Positions 17,633 through 25,905 of a stretch of 64,000 nt of DNA are shown here, piece by piece. The stretch's first letter is position 1, and each line of letters opens with the position of its first letter. The notes below the pieces were generated by a model. It was given only the letters and a program-made list of their open reading frames with translations, was not told where the DNA came from and did not search any database. The translations under genes were made by a program, and so were the position numbers. Source of the stretch: Gillisia mitskevichiae (GTDB lineage Bacteria > Bacteroidota > Bacteroidia > Flavobacteriales > Flavobacteriaceae); contig NZ_RBLG01000003.1 of the NCBI RefSeq assembly GCF_003634585.1, positions 1 to 64,000 of the forward strand, written 5' to 3'.

Positions 17633-18775
17633 ATGAAAATCAAACTCAAAAAGAAAAAATTAAAGACTGGAAAGTATAGCCTTTATATTGAATATTATAA
17701 AGGCTTCATCCAGAATGATAAAGGTAAGATTGAACATAATAGGGAATTTGAATATTTAAAAGAATACCTTATTATTGAACCAAAGACAACTAAAGAACGC
17801 CAAGAAAATGCTGAGGTCCTGTTGAGAGCCGAGCAGGTGCTATCAATCCGTAAGGCTGAATATGCACAAGGCAAATATGGTATAAAAGATAAAAATAAGG
17901 ATAGACTACTCTTTATCACTTATTATGATAAACTTAAAGAGGAGCGTTATGAAAGCAAAGGTAATTACGACAATTGGGATGCTGCTCAAAATCACCTTGA
18001 GGATTATATAGGTAAGAGAAAAATAACATTTGAAGATGTTGATGAAGATTTTGTTCTAGGCTTCAAAAAGTTTTTAAATCATAAATCCCGAACAAAATCG
18101 AATACTCCTCTATCTCAAAACTCAAAGTATACTTATTACAATAAATTTAAAGCAGCTTTACGGCAAGCTTTTAATGATGGCTATACGCGAAGAAATTTCG
18201 CTGCCACGGTCAAAGGATATGCCCAGGGTGAAACCTCCCGAGAGTATTTAACTCATGAAGAATTACAGGGGCTTGCTAAAGCCAGATGTAAACATCAAAT
18301 ACTAAAAAATGCATTTCTATTCAGCTGCTTAACCGGTTTAAGATGGAGCGATATTAATAAATTGAACTGGGCCGAAGTTCGAGATGAAGATGAAGGCTCC
18401 CGACTTATTTTTAAACAGAAAAAGACTGCCGGTCAGGAATACCAGTATATTTCAGGTCAGGCCAGGAATTTACTAGGAAAAAGAAGAAAAGAAAATGATC
18501 GGGTTTTTCAAGGTTTGAAGTATGGTGCACATTTTAATGCAGAAATTCTAAGGTGGTGCATGCGGGCCGGTATTACCAAGCATATTACCTTTCATAGCGC
18601 CAGACATACTCATGCAGTACTATTACTTGAAAACGGAGCAGATATTTATACGGTTTCAAAAGTACTCGGCCATAAAGAAATAAGAACCACTCAGGTATAT
18701 GCTAAAATCGTAGACAAAAAGAAAAAAGAAGCAGCCTATTTAATTCCAGAGTTACAAATGGATTATGAATTTTGA
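17633..18775 (+). CDS. Tyrosine recombinase / integrase of the island
   Basis: A 380-residue phage-type integrase. The N-terminal 85 residues form the basic arm-binding region, then a SAM-like core-binding domain (about 90-195), then the catalytic domain. Catalytic residues visible are Arg237 (CLTGLRWSD), His321 and Arg324 (FHSARHTH), His347 (LGHKEI) and the nucleophile Tyr356 (TTQVYAKI). It lies just inside attL, transcribed into the element, and is expected to catalyse integration at the mnmE 3' end. It overlaps the next gene by 11 bases. Confidence 0.95.
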   Translation: MKIKLKKKKLKTGKYSLYIEYYKGFIQNDKGKIEHNREFEYLKEYLIIEPKTTKERQENAEVLLRAEQVLSIRKAEYAQGKYGIKDKNKDRLLFITYYDKLKEERYESKGNYDNWDAAQNHLEDYIGKRKITFEDVDEDFVLGFKKFLNHKSRTKSNTPLSQNSKYTYYNKFKAALRQAFNDGYTRRNFAATVKGYAQGETSREYLTHEELQGLAKARCKHQILKNAFLFSCLTGLRWSDINKLNWAEVRDEDEGSRLIFKQKKTAGQEYQYISGQARNLLGKRRKENDRVFQGLKYGAHFNAEILRWCMRAGITKHITFHSARHTHAVLLLENGADIYTVSKVLGHKEIRTTQVYAKIVDKKKKEAAYLIPELQMDYEF

Positions 18776-19484
18776 TATAATTACATATCTATCTTTCTTT
18801 GCATTTATATACGTCTATAGTCGTTTAGCTATTCATTATCTCCCCGTAATTTATTCACACTTTTTAAATGAAAATTTAAGCTTAGTCAATTCAGTAGAAA
18901 AACCAAGATTATTATTTCATTTTACTGGACTAAGTTTTATGCATTTGATGTCTAATTTTCATCATTCAAATCAAACTTCAAATTTGGCCGTCCAGCTTAT
19001 AATAGTATTAGTCTATTTGCTAGGATTATATTTCTGCCTTACTTCCTGGAGAGAAAATTTTAAATCTTCTTTCTTAAAAAAAATAATCTCTAATTCGGAT
19101 AAGTCTCCAAATAATTTCAATCTATCCATTTCGGATATTCATTTAACTCAATTATATAATGAAATGGTACGCTTTGATTTAATTGACCAGGAAGCAACTT
19201 CCCTACTAGATTTTAAAAACGTTTTACTAGAGGATTGGGGTAATCAACGCTCGAGAATTCATTTAAAAATGGACGGTCCTAGTTGCAGAGAATTTTATGA
19301 TCACCTAATTAAAACATTTCCACACAATTCAATAACCTTGAAAAATCTATTTGTTACCTCTGGATTACTTATTAGACCTGATGGCAAGAAATACAATTAT
19401 AACACGTTGAAAAATGCTCCTACCCGCTCTCCTATTTCTAAGCAACATGAAGCATTAGAAGCCATTTTTCAGAAGTTTAAATAA
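18765..19484 (+). CDS. Membrane protein of unknown function coupled to the integrase
   Basis: A 239-residue protein with hydrophobic segments near residues 5-25 and 75-95. A cytoplasmic C-terminal domain (about 120-239) begins with LTQLYNEMVRFDLID and ends GLLIRPDGKKYNYNTLKNAP. I do not recognise the family. The gene starts inside the last codons of the integrase, so translation is coupled, which suggests a role in element biology rather than cargo. It converges with hipA, with 7 bases between stops. Confidence 0.7.
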   Translation: MNFDIITYLSFFAFIYVYSRLAIHYLPVIYSHFLNENLSLVNSVEKPRLLFHFTGLSFMHLMSNFHHSNQTSNLAVQLIIVLVYLLGLYFCLTSWRENFKSSFLKKIISNSDKSPNNFNLSISDIHLTQLYNEMVRFDLIDQEATSLLDFKNVLLEDWGNQRSRIHLKMDGPSCREFYDHLIKTFPHNSITLKNLFVTSGLLIRPDGKKYNYNTLKNAPTRSPISKQHEALEAIFQKFK

Positions 19485-19491
19485 AGGCTTT

Positions 19492-20748
19492 TTATAGTTC
19501 CACTTTGAAAGCGGGTTCCATAATTAATTGCTCTTTCTGGGCAATACCAATCTTTTTTGCATAGTGTTTCCAATTACTTATTACAGATAAAATTTCTTCA
19601 ATAATCTGATTCATATCATCTTCCCCTAAACGAAAATATTCTCCAACGCCTATGGCTAGATCTAAATCGAGTGCATTGTCGTCTGCATCGATATTCAATG
19701 CTAGTCCATCCTTTTCCACAGAAGGATTTATATCATAAGCCGGTGATAACTCCCATCCTTTTTCATTCATTATAAAGCCGTGATTTCTTAAATGATCATC
19801 AGTATTTGATACAGCGATATTAAAAATTAAACGGCGCCATAATTGATGTAAATTCTCCTCCACATTAATACCATAATTTTCAATTACATCAACGATATCA
19901 AGATAACTTGGACTAACATTTTTTAAAGATTCTTCGGTATTACCGGTCATTGTCATTGCTGAAGAAAAATGAATTCTTTGTCTGTCTTCACGATCGAACC
20001 TCTTTGTCAAAAATGTATGGTAAGGTCCTGTAATTTTTTCAATTTTCGATTCTGCCATTTCTATCCCACAATCAAGGGCTAGTCTATATGTTAGGAATTC
20101 CCATGCCCCCTTGTCAATTGTATCCGTTTTAGAAGGAAATTTTGCAATCCAAAGATCTCCATTTTTCCCTAATACATTGGCCTTTGGTCTGGCACCGCCA
20201 AGAGAAGATCCTGGAGCAATCAGTACAGCAAGCCATTGTCTGATAGTATTAGTTTCCGAATCACTTTCTATGTGATTTACCGCCTCCTGCAGATCGCCCA
20301 AAGAGGACCACGGCGGAGTTGGATTCTTAGTATCGTTATCTAAAAATGGTCCCTTCCTATCGGTCTTAAATCGTAAAGCCCCCATTCTACTTTCATCATA
20401 AACACCTAACAAGTAATCAATTTCATAGAGTTTGGGTATTTTTTCATTTCTAGATCTGGCCTCCTGTGCCGCCCTCCTCTTCATCAAAGTTTTACCCCAT
20501 GTATCGGGCATACTATCTAAGAAAACTCCAAAATTTTCTTTATCTGTCGGATACTGAGGCCCGGAAAAAAAATTAATTTCAGGGTCCAGTAATTGATAAG
20601 AATTGCGCTTCAACCAATCTTTGTTGTACTCAAAGCTGAATGCCTTTTTGCCTTTAGCAAATTGTGCTGAAAGTACTCCGATCTCGGTGGGAGCTTCTAG
20701 TCCTTTCCAGTCGGCATACACGTATATATTGATTTTTCCTTCCGCCAT
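19492..20748 (-). CDS. hipA: HipA family toxin kinase
   Basis: A 418-residue Ser/Thr kinase-like toxin; the well studied HipA phosphorylates glutamyl-tRNA synthetase. The N-terminal subdomain (about 8-110) is followed by the kinase core. Visible features are the Gly-rich loop GSSLGGARPK (180-189), ATP-contacting WIAKFPSK, catalytic SNTDDHLRNHG (Asp317) and the metal-binding SPAYDINPS (Asp339). All key residues are present, so it looks active. It follows hipB by 3 bases in the usual antitoxin-toxin order. In a mobile element it most likely stabilises maintenance or promotes persistence. Confidence 0.92.
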   Translation of the reverse strand: MAEGKINIYVYADWKGLEAPTEIGVLSAQFAKGKKAFSFEYNKDWLKRNSYQLLDPEINFFSGPQYPTDKENFGVFLDSMPDTWGKTLMKRRAAQEARSRNEKIPKLYEIDYLLGVYDESRMGALRFKTDRKGPFLDNDTKNPTPPWSSLGDLQEAVNHIESDSETNTIRQWLAVLIAPGSSLGGARPKANVLGKNGDLWIAKFPSKTDTIDKGAWEFLTYRLALDCGIEMAESKIEKITGPYHTFLTKRFDREDRQRIHFSSAMTMTGNTEESLKNVSPSYLDIVDVIENYGINVEENLHQLWRRLIFNIAVSNTDDHLRNHGFIMNEKGWELSPAYDINPSVEKDGLALNIDADDNALDLDLAIGVGEYFRLGEDDMNQIIEEILSVISNWKHYAKKIGIAQKEQLIMEPAFKVEL

Positions 20749-20751
20749 AAT

Positions 20752-21039
20752 TTAGAGTAAATCCAGGTCCTGAAGTTTACGACCAAGTTTATCATCATTT
20801 GCCAGATTAGCAAAATCCTTTTCAAGATTTAATACTTTCAGTACATTAAAATAGATACCTATTGCAACGGAAGGATCTCCCTTTTCTACTCTATGTAATG
20901 TTGCACGATGGATGCCCGCTCGTTCAGCCACCTGTTCAGCAGTTAGTTTTCTGCGTTTACGAGCAAGCTTAATATTTTCTCCTAATCCTGCGAATATCTT
21001 TTGATATCTCGGAAGAATTAATGCTTTTTTAGAATTCAT
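20752..21039 (-). CDS. hipB: HipB family antitoxin (XRE HTH)
   Basis: A 95-residue DNA-binding protein with an XRE helix-turn-helix at about residues 18-70 (KLARKRRKLTAEQVAERAGIHRATLHRVEKGD). It is directly upstream of hipA, with which it should form a neutralising, autorepressing complex. The region just upstream (21040-21110) is very A+T-rich with TATA-type palindromic stretches, a plausible operator, though no clear repeated half-site can be assigned. Confidence 0.88.
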   Translation of the reverse strand: MNSKKALILPRYQKIFAGLGENIKLARKRRKLTAEQVAERAGIHRATLHRVEKGDPSVAIGIYFNVLKVLNLEKDFANLANDDKLGRKLQDLDLL

Positions 21040-21124
21040 ATGTCGCTTATTTGCATCAAATATATATATTATGATATAAATAAACTACATTATAGTATAT
21101 TTTTCACTATTAGAATGCAATGTT

Positions 21125-21238
21125 TTAAGGAAGGTCTTTCTTTTTCATAAATATACGAACTCCATTATCCCTATTATCCTCCTGCCACATATTTTCTCTT
21201 ACATACCATTCAAATAGATTTGTATACCCAGCACGCAT
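21125..21238 (-). CDS. Possible small protein upstream of hipB
   Basis: A 37-codon frame starting ATG at 21238, with a purine-rich GGGAAGG about 7 bases upstream. It reads MRAGYTNLFEWYV... with an acidic middle and ends in a Lys run. It lies 85 bases ahead of hipB on the same strand. No family recognised; it may be a small real gene or the tail of a lost one. Confidence 0.3.
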   Translation of the reverse strand: MRAGYTNLFEWYVRENMWQEDNRDNGVRIFMKKKDLP

Positions 21239-21329
21239 AGCACACCTTCCCTTTTATTTCACTTGCTAGTTTGGCTCCATGAATCGCTCATAAAGCGAAA
21301 ATCAATCTCTAACTAATAACACTTTAATC

Positions 21330-21614
21330 ATGGACTCATTACAAATACTTGAAAAACTTGACCGAATAGAAAATATGGTTCGCGCCAATAAGAATGTGTT
21401 AACCATTGAAGAGGCTGCGGAGTATACTGGTATCTCACGTAGCTACCTGTATAAACTAACTGCCAACGGAGACATTCCATTTTCAAAACCTCGTGGTAAA
21501 ATGATTTACTTCTCAAGAGAAAAACTGGATGAATGGCTGCTATCCAGTCCCAGTAAATCAAAAGCTGAAATTCAACAGGAAGCGCTTAACTATACTTTCC
21601 GAAACAGGAGATAA
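21330..21614 (+). CDS. Excisionase-like helix-turn-helix protein
   Basis: A 94-residue protein. An N-terminal helix (LQILEKLDRIENMV) is followed by a winged-helix DNA-binding domain of the MerR/excisionase type: VLTIEEAAEYTGISRSYLY, then a wing with PFSKPRGKMIYF and EKLDEWLL. This arrangement is standard for the small HTH protein upstream of the primase-type genes of Bacteroidetes mobilizable elements. It may act as a recombination directionality factor or a regulator of the next gene, which begins 15 bases later. Confidence 0.85.
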   Translation: MDSLQILEKLDRIENMVRANKNVLTIEEAAEYTGISRSYLYKLTANGDIPFSKPRGKMIYFSREKLDEWLLSSPSKSKAEIQQEALNYTFRNRR

Positions 21615-21629
21615 TTTTCTTGATCAGTT

Positions 21630-22814
21630 ATGGACAGTAAACCACCAAATATCTATATGGTCGAGAATCCCAAGAAGAAAACCATTTACGATTATATGGA
21701 GGAATATTTATTTGATAAATACCAAATTCGATATAATGAGATAAGCCAGGATTTTCAAATCTCCCTGAAAAATTCTAAAAACTGGGAAGAACTTGAAGTT
21801 AATTCAGTTCTTATTGAATTGGCCAAATGTAATATTGAGGTTCCTCCCAATAAACTTGAGATCTTTCTAAGATCCTATGTTGTTCCGCATTTTAATCCTA
21901 TTAGTAAATATTTTGAAGAATTAGAAGACTGGGATGGCCAAGATTATATTTCCAAATTATGTTCCTATGTTCCAGTTCAGGATTCTGATAGTTTTGCCTA
22001 TCATTTTAAAAAATGGTTGGTTAGAACTATTCGATGTGCCCTGGAGGAAAGTTATTTTAATAAACAATGTCTAGTTTTAGTCCACAACCAACAGAATTCA
22101 GGCAAATCAACCTGGTGTCGCTTTATATGTCCTCCCCCTCTCTCTAAATATATAGCAGAAGACATTAGTAATGATAAAGATGCCCGAATTCAGTTAACCC
22201 GAAATTTTATTATTAACCTCGATGAACTTTCCATGCTAAACAAAAAAGACATAAATAGTCTTAAAGCATATTTTTCTAAAACATTCATAAATGAACGATT
22301 GCCTTATGACAGAAAAAATTCAACGCTATCTAGGACCTGTTCATTTATTGGTTCAACCAATCAGGCTAATTTCCTGAATGACGAAACAGGTTCTGTCCGT
22401 TGGTTATGCTTTAAACTTCTTAGGAAAATTGATTTTAATTATTCCAAGGAAATTCAGGTTAACCAGATTTGGTCACAGGCATATCATTTGGCCTATTCTG
22501 ATCCTGATTTTTCTCCGGAACTAACTCTAAAAGATATTGAGGAAAACGAAGAAAGAAATCGCGAGTTTCGTCAGTTATCTACGGAAGAAGAATTAATCAC
22601 CAAATATTTTGAACCGAGCCAGGATATAAAAGATTTTCATACCTCTTCCGAAATTCTAGCTAAACTTTCATGCCTCAATATAAGATTGAATGTAGTTTTT
22701 ATCGGCAGAGCTCTGAATGCTTTGAACTTTCAACGAGTGAAACACCCTAAACGACAGGTCTATGGTTTCTTGACAAAACAATTGTTTACATCGAGCCCTT
22801 GGGAAATAACATAA
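21630..22814 (+). CDS. VapE-like ATPase (virulence-associated E family)
   Basis: A 394-residue protein with a superfamily 3-like P-loop ATPase domain. Walker A is HNQQNSGKSTW (residues about 147-157), Walker B is FIINLDELSML, and sensor-type CSFIGSTNQANFLNDETGSVRW follows. The C-terminal 100 residues look like a winged-helix domain. VapE-type proteins act in replication or maintenance of mobile elements and phages. Together with the downstream Toprim protein and the palindrome cluster between them, it points to an autonomous replication step after excision. Confidence 0.85.
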   Translation: MDSKPPNIYMVENPKKKTIYDYMEEYLFDKYQIRYNEISQDFQISLKNSKNWEELEVNSVLIELAKCNIEVPPNKLEIFLRSYVVPHFNPISKYFEELEDWDGQDYISKLCSYVPVQDSDSFAYHFKKWLVRTIRCALEESYFNKQCLVLVHNQQNSGKSTWCRFICPPPLSKYIAEDISNDKDARIQLTRNFIINLDELSMLNKKDINSLKAYFSKTFINERLPYDRKNSTLSRTCSFIGSTNQANFLNDETGSVRWLCFKLLRKIDFNYSKEIQVNQIWSQAYHLAYSDPDFSPELTLKDIEENEERNREFRQLSTEEELITKYFEPSQDIKDFHTSSEILAKLSCLNIRLNVVFIGRALNALNFQRVKHPKRQVYGFLTKQLFTSSPWEIT

Positions 22815-22821
22815 ATACTAC

Positions 22822-23003
22822 TTACCTACTTACCTAAAGTTAGATCATCCCTTTTATGACAAGGCTTAAGACCAGGTAAGTAAAACTTAATTCATCTTAC
22901 CTAAGTTACCTAAAACCTGGAATTTAGGTAAGATAGGTAACTAAAGGTAACTAGCATTTTTATTTGAAAAGCCTTGCTATGACTGGAAAAGGTAAGTAGG
23001 TAA
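22822..23003 (+). repeat. Nested inverted repeats / iteron-like cluster, candidate replication origin
   Basis: The whole gap between the VapE-like and Toprim genes is built of GGTAAGTA-type units in both orientations. The outermost pair is a perfect 13-bp inverted repeat, TTACCTACTTACC (22822-22834) and GGTAAGTAGGTAA (22991-23003). Inside are CAAGGCTT / AAGCCTTG, CCAGGT (22873-22878) / ACCTGG (22915-22920), and further units at 22874, 22896, 22905, 22926, 22935 and 22945. The arms nest, so the segment can form a large cruciform. Position between two replication genes suggests an origin or Rep-binding region. Confidence 0.6.
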
Positions 23004-23019
23004 CTAAAATTATAGAAAA

Positions 23020-23871
23020 ATGAAACTTCAAAAACTAACCTGTGAAAGAGCCCGCAATATTTGCATCGTGGAAACCCTCGCAAAATTGGGCCACTTCCCC
23101 AGTAGGAAAACGGAGAAAGAAGCCTGGTTTCTGAGTCCCCTTCGGTCAGAAACACAGGCCTCTTTCAAAGTGTCTTTAAAACTGAACCGATGGTATGACT
23201 TCGGAATTGGTGAAGGTGGGAATATCATTGATCTGGTGTGTCTACTATCAAATTGCAGCGTTGGAGAAGCACTGCAGTTTCTCTCGGATGAATTGCCTGT
23301 ATTTAGCTTCCAGGGTACTATAACCGATACTTCAGAAAAGGAATGCGGTAATACCATCATACAAGTAAAACCGATCACCAAGAGCTACCTAAAGAAGTAT
23401 GTAAGATCTAGAGGTATTTCCCTTGAAGTTGCCAGAAGCTACTGTAAGGAAGTCTGGTACGAATGCCGGGAAAAATCTTATTATGCCATCGGACTTCAAA
23501 ATAAGGATGGTGGCTGGGAACTGCGCAGTCTCTATTTTAAAACTTCCAGTTCTCCTAAAAGCTATACCTACCTCCAGAATGAAAATGATAACCTGGTCGT
23601 CTGTGAAGGAATGTTTGATCTATTATCCATTGCTGAAATATATCCGGAGGAATTAAATGGTTCGGATATCATCGTTTTAAACTCGCTTTCATTTTTACAA
23701 CAGATAACATCCTATTTCAAAAACTATACGTCGGTTGATCTCTACCTGGATAATGATCAATCCGGGAAGAAAAACGCAAAGAAATTATTTCAGTATTATC
23801 CCCACTTAAAAGACCAGAGTAATCGCTATAAAAACTATAAAGACCTTAATGAAAAACTAGCTTGTGGGTAG
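23020..23871 (+). CDS. Toprim-domain primase-like protein
   Basis: A 283-residue protein with a DnaG-type layout. The N-terminal 90 residues resemble the CHC2 zinc-finger region (SPLRSETQASFKVS, WYDFGIGEGGNIIDLV), but the usual Cys/His zinc ligands are absent. The Toprim domain has the catalytic Glu in LVVCEGMFDLL and the DxD in VDLYLDNDQSGK. Many IMEs of this phylum carry such a primase for second-strand synthesis after transfer. It starts 17 bases after the palindrome cluster. Confidence 0.85.
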   Translation: MKLQKLTCERARNICIVETLAKLGHFPSRKTEKEAWFLSPLRSETQASFKVSLKLNRWYDFGIGEGGNIIDLVCLLSNCSVGEALQFLSDELPVFSFQGTITDTSEKECGNTIIQVKPITKSYLKKYVRSRGISLEVARSYCKEVWYECREKSYYAIGLQNKDGGWELRSLYFKTSSSPKSYTYLQNENDNLVVCEGMFDLLSIAEIYPEELNGSDIIVLNSLSFLQQITSYFKNYTSVDLYLDNDQSGKKNAKKLFQYYPHLKDQSNRYKNYKDLNEKLACG

Positions 23872-23904
23872 TCGATTTACAGTGGCCATAAATCGTTTTG
23901 AGTA

Positions 23905-23945
23905 GCAAAGCAAGATGTGTCATTGTCATGACAATCTTGCTTTGC
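23905..23945 (+). other. oriT-like hairpin upstream of the mobilization genes
   Basis: A perfect 12-bp inverted repeat GCAAAGCAAGAT / ATCTTGCTTTGC encloses a second 6-bp pair TGTCAT / ATGACA with loop TGTC and one bulged G. It lies 33 bases before the MobC-like gene, where oriT is normally found. No T-run follows it (GCCCGGAGG comes next), so it is not a typical terminator. The nick position cannot be assigned. Confidence 0.6.
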
Positions 23946-23978
23946 GCCCGGAGGTTGCAAAGAAAATAAATATTAAAA

Positions 23979-24275
23979 ATGAAACGGGAATACATCCAGA
24001 TACGCTGCTCGATCTACGAGAAAAAGCTACTCAAAAAAAGAGCGGCCCGGGCAGGAATCTCCCTTTCAGAATATCTCCGGGCTACCGCTTTTAAAATCAA
24101 TATCGTGGAACGATTAACTCCGGAACAAGTAGAATGCTACCAGCTACTGATCCAGTATAAAAACAATTTTATGCGAATCAGTAATATGTTTAAAAAAAGT
24201 GATCCCCGGCTGGCGAAAAATGTTGAAGATCTCGCTGAAGAAATTAGAACGCACCTTCAAAACTTTAAAAAATGA
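23979..24275 (+). CDS. MobC/MobB-like relaxosome accessory protein
   Basis: A 98-residue basic protein with a ribbon-helix-helix-like start (KREYIQIRCSIYEKKLLKK), then AARAGISLSEYLRATAF, the motif typical of the MobC group. It would bind oriT and assist relaxase nicking. The stop overlaps the relaxase start (ATGA), so the pair is translationally coupled. Confidence 0.85.
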   Translation: MKREYIQIRCSIYEKKLLKKRAARAGISLSEYLRATAFKINIVERLTPEQVECYQLLIQYKNNFMRISNMFKKSDPRLAKNVEDLAEEIRTHLQNFKK

Positions 24276-25150
24276 TTGGCAAAGGACAGTCTATAGCAAG
24301 CACCAAGGCTTCCCTCGACTATGGATGGAATCAGGAAAAAGAAGCAGAAGTAGTTCTCAAACAACACCTGGCCGGTGATACGCCCGGGCAGATCACCGAT
24401 GAGTTTAAGATCATTCAATCTCAAAATGACCGCTGTACTAAAAATACCCTGAGTTTTATAGTAAGTCCAACCATCAAAGACGGGAAGGAATTAAGCCACC
24501 AGGATTTAGAAAAGATTGCCCAGGGATTTATAAAGGAAATGAATCTCCAGAATAATCAGGCCATTGGTTTTGTCCATAAAGACAAGGAACATACCCATAT
24601 TCACATCTATGCAAATCGTATCAGCTTAATAGGGGAAGTTTATAAAGATAGCTTTATAGGAAAACGAAGTCAGATCGCAGCAGATAATGTAGCCAAACAA
24701 TTAGGACTAACCCGGGTAAGAGAAGTACAACAGGGAAAGCTACAGGAGTTAAAATGGCAGCGACTGGCCATTAAACATATCCATAACAAAGTTCTGGAAT
24801 CCAGGCCCAAAACCCTGGATGAGTACATACAAAAAATGAATGCACGTAATGTAAAAGTCCTTCCCAGTATCAACAAATCCAATCAGCTGCAGGGCTTCCG
24901 GTTCGAATATCAGGGCGCCAATTTAAAAGGAAGTGAGGTCCACCGGTCCATGAGTGGTAGTAAACTAATCGCAGAAATTTCTCAGAATAATTGTTACAGT
25001 AAACTCAGGGAAGTACCTAAGACTTTAAAGCTGGTGAATAACACCGTACAACTTAGCACAAACATGGCCAGTAAAATAACTAAAGATCTGGCTAAACAGG
25101 TGATCAAGCGAGGACTTGATACCGATATGGGTATGGGAATGGGCTACTAA
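24272..25150 (+). CDS. Relaxase (MobA, PF03432/MOBP type)
   Basis: A 292-residue DNA-nicking relaxase. The metal-binding three-His motif is clear in HKDKEHTHIHIYANR (His102, His107, His109, His111). The N-terminal segment with Tyr17 (SLDYGW) is a possible catalytic Tyr region. The C-terminal 100 residues are basic and unassigned. No type IV secretion genes are in the island, so it would be mobilized by a helper element. The last codons encode a Met/Gly repeat (MGMGMGY). Confidence 0.92.
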   Translation: MIGKGQSIASTKASLDYGWNQEKEAEVVLKQHLAGDTPGQITDEFKIIQSQNDRCTKNTLSFIVSPTIKDGKELSHQDLEKIAQGFIKEMNLQNNQAIGFVHKDKEHTHIHIYANRISLIGEVYKDSFIGKRSQIAADNVAKQLGLTRVREVQQGKLQELKWQRLAIKHIHNKVLESRPKTLDEYIQKMNARNVKVLPSINKSNQLQGFRFEYQGANLKGSEVHRSMSGSKLIAEISQNNCYSKLREVPKTLKLVNNTVQLSTNMASKITKDLAKQVIKRGLDTDMGMGMGY

Positions 25151-25156
25151 ATATTA

Positions 25157-25615
25157 ATGAGTATGAAAAAACTAGATGAGATCATGGAACTGATGGCTGA
25201 TGAAATGGCCGATTTTAAAGTTTCTATTTTAAAACTGGATTTATTATCCAAAAAGCTCAATAAAATGAGTATTCCTATCAGTACAGCTGCTATTGATGAG
25301 AATCTAAAGAGCTTTCTTCAAAAACAGGAAGAGGCTGATGAATTAAAAAATGAATTATTTAGAGATATCAATATCCAGTTGGAAAGAGCCAGTCTGATCC
25401 CCAACTATATTCTTGTGTTATTTGGGAGTATTCTGATCCTGCTTTTATCCGGATTGGGATATTTTATTTACTCTTCCAAAATAACCGAAGGAGAGAAATT
25501 TCGGATCTATCGAACTATTTCTGAATCAAAACTTGAATCCTATCAAATCTTTTTTTCGGAAAATCTGGAAATAAAAGAAGGTTATTGCAATTGGCTGGAA
25601 CAGTGGCATAAGTAA
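25157..25615 (+). CDS. Small membrane protein following the relaxase
   Basis: A 152-residue protein: an N-terminal helical part (1-88, coiled-coil prone), one transmembrane helix at about 91-116 (LVLFGSILILLLSGLGYFIY) and a C-terminal tail of about 40 residues. The gene starts 6 bases after the relaxase stop and surely belongs to the mobilization operon. Similar genes accompany relaxases in flavobacterial elements (possibly DUF6730, recalled and not checked). A role in contact with a transfer channel is only a guess. Confidence 0.75.
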   Translation: MSMKKLDEIMELMADEMADFKVSILKLDLLSKKLNKMSIPISTAAIDENLKSFLQKQEEADELKNELFRDINIQLERASLIPNYILVLFGSILILLLSGLGYFIYSSKITEGEKFRIYRTISESKLESYQIFFSENLEIKEGYCNWLEQWHK

Positions 25616-25627
25616 GTATGCGCCCTA

Positions 25628-25675
25628 TGCTGTTTTTACTTTACGCTTAACTTTCCGTACACTATAAAAACAGCA
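25628..25675. repeat. 11-bp inverted repeat after the mobilization operon
   Basis: TGCTGTTTTTA (25628-25638) and TAAAAACAGCA (25665-25675) are perfect complements with a 26-base spacer. It sits 12 bases past the last mobilization gene. It may be a weak terminator or the edge of a small inserted element. Confidence 0.45.
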
Positions 25676-25826
25676 CAGGAACCACGCGCAAGGTTAGTTA
25701 TGGGAGATATGGGGCCATAAATTGTGACTTCCTCGTAAAATAAATATTTGTGTTTGTTCCAGAACCAGATGGAATTTGTAAAAAGGTTGCATGCACGAAG
25801 AAAATAAAATAAGAAAGCCCACGCCG

Positions 25827-25885
25827 TTGTATATGCTTTACGCATTTAGTGAGTGCAACTAATGCCTCACATTACGGATATACAA
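25827..25885 (-). ncRNA. Structured segment 3' of the TnpB-like gene
   Basis: An 8-bp outer stem TTGTATAT / ATATACAA (25827-25834 with 25878-25885) encloses GCATTTAG / CTAATGC (25842-25849 with 25859-25865, one bulge). A competing GTGAG / CTCAC pair is also present. It begins about 20 bases downstream of the TnpB-like stop on the same strand, where TnpB omega RNAs normally lie. Transcription and function are not shown. Confidence 0.35.
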
Positions 25886-25905
25886 GCACCCTCATAACCA
25901 AAACT

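Noticed and set aside
24890-24912. GGTTCGAAT, like a tRNA T-loop
   Set aside because: It is inside the relaxase coding frame, and no acceptor or anticodon stem can be drawn around it.
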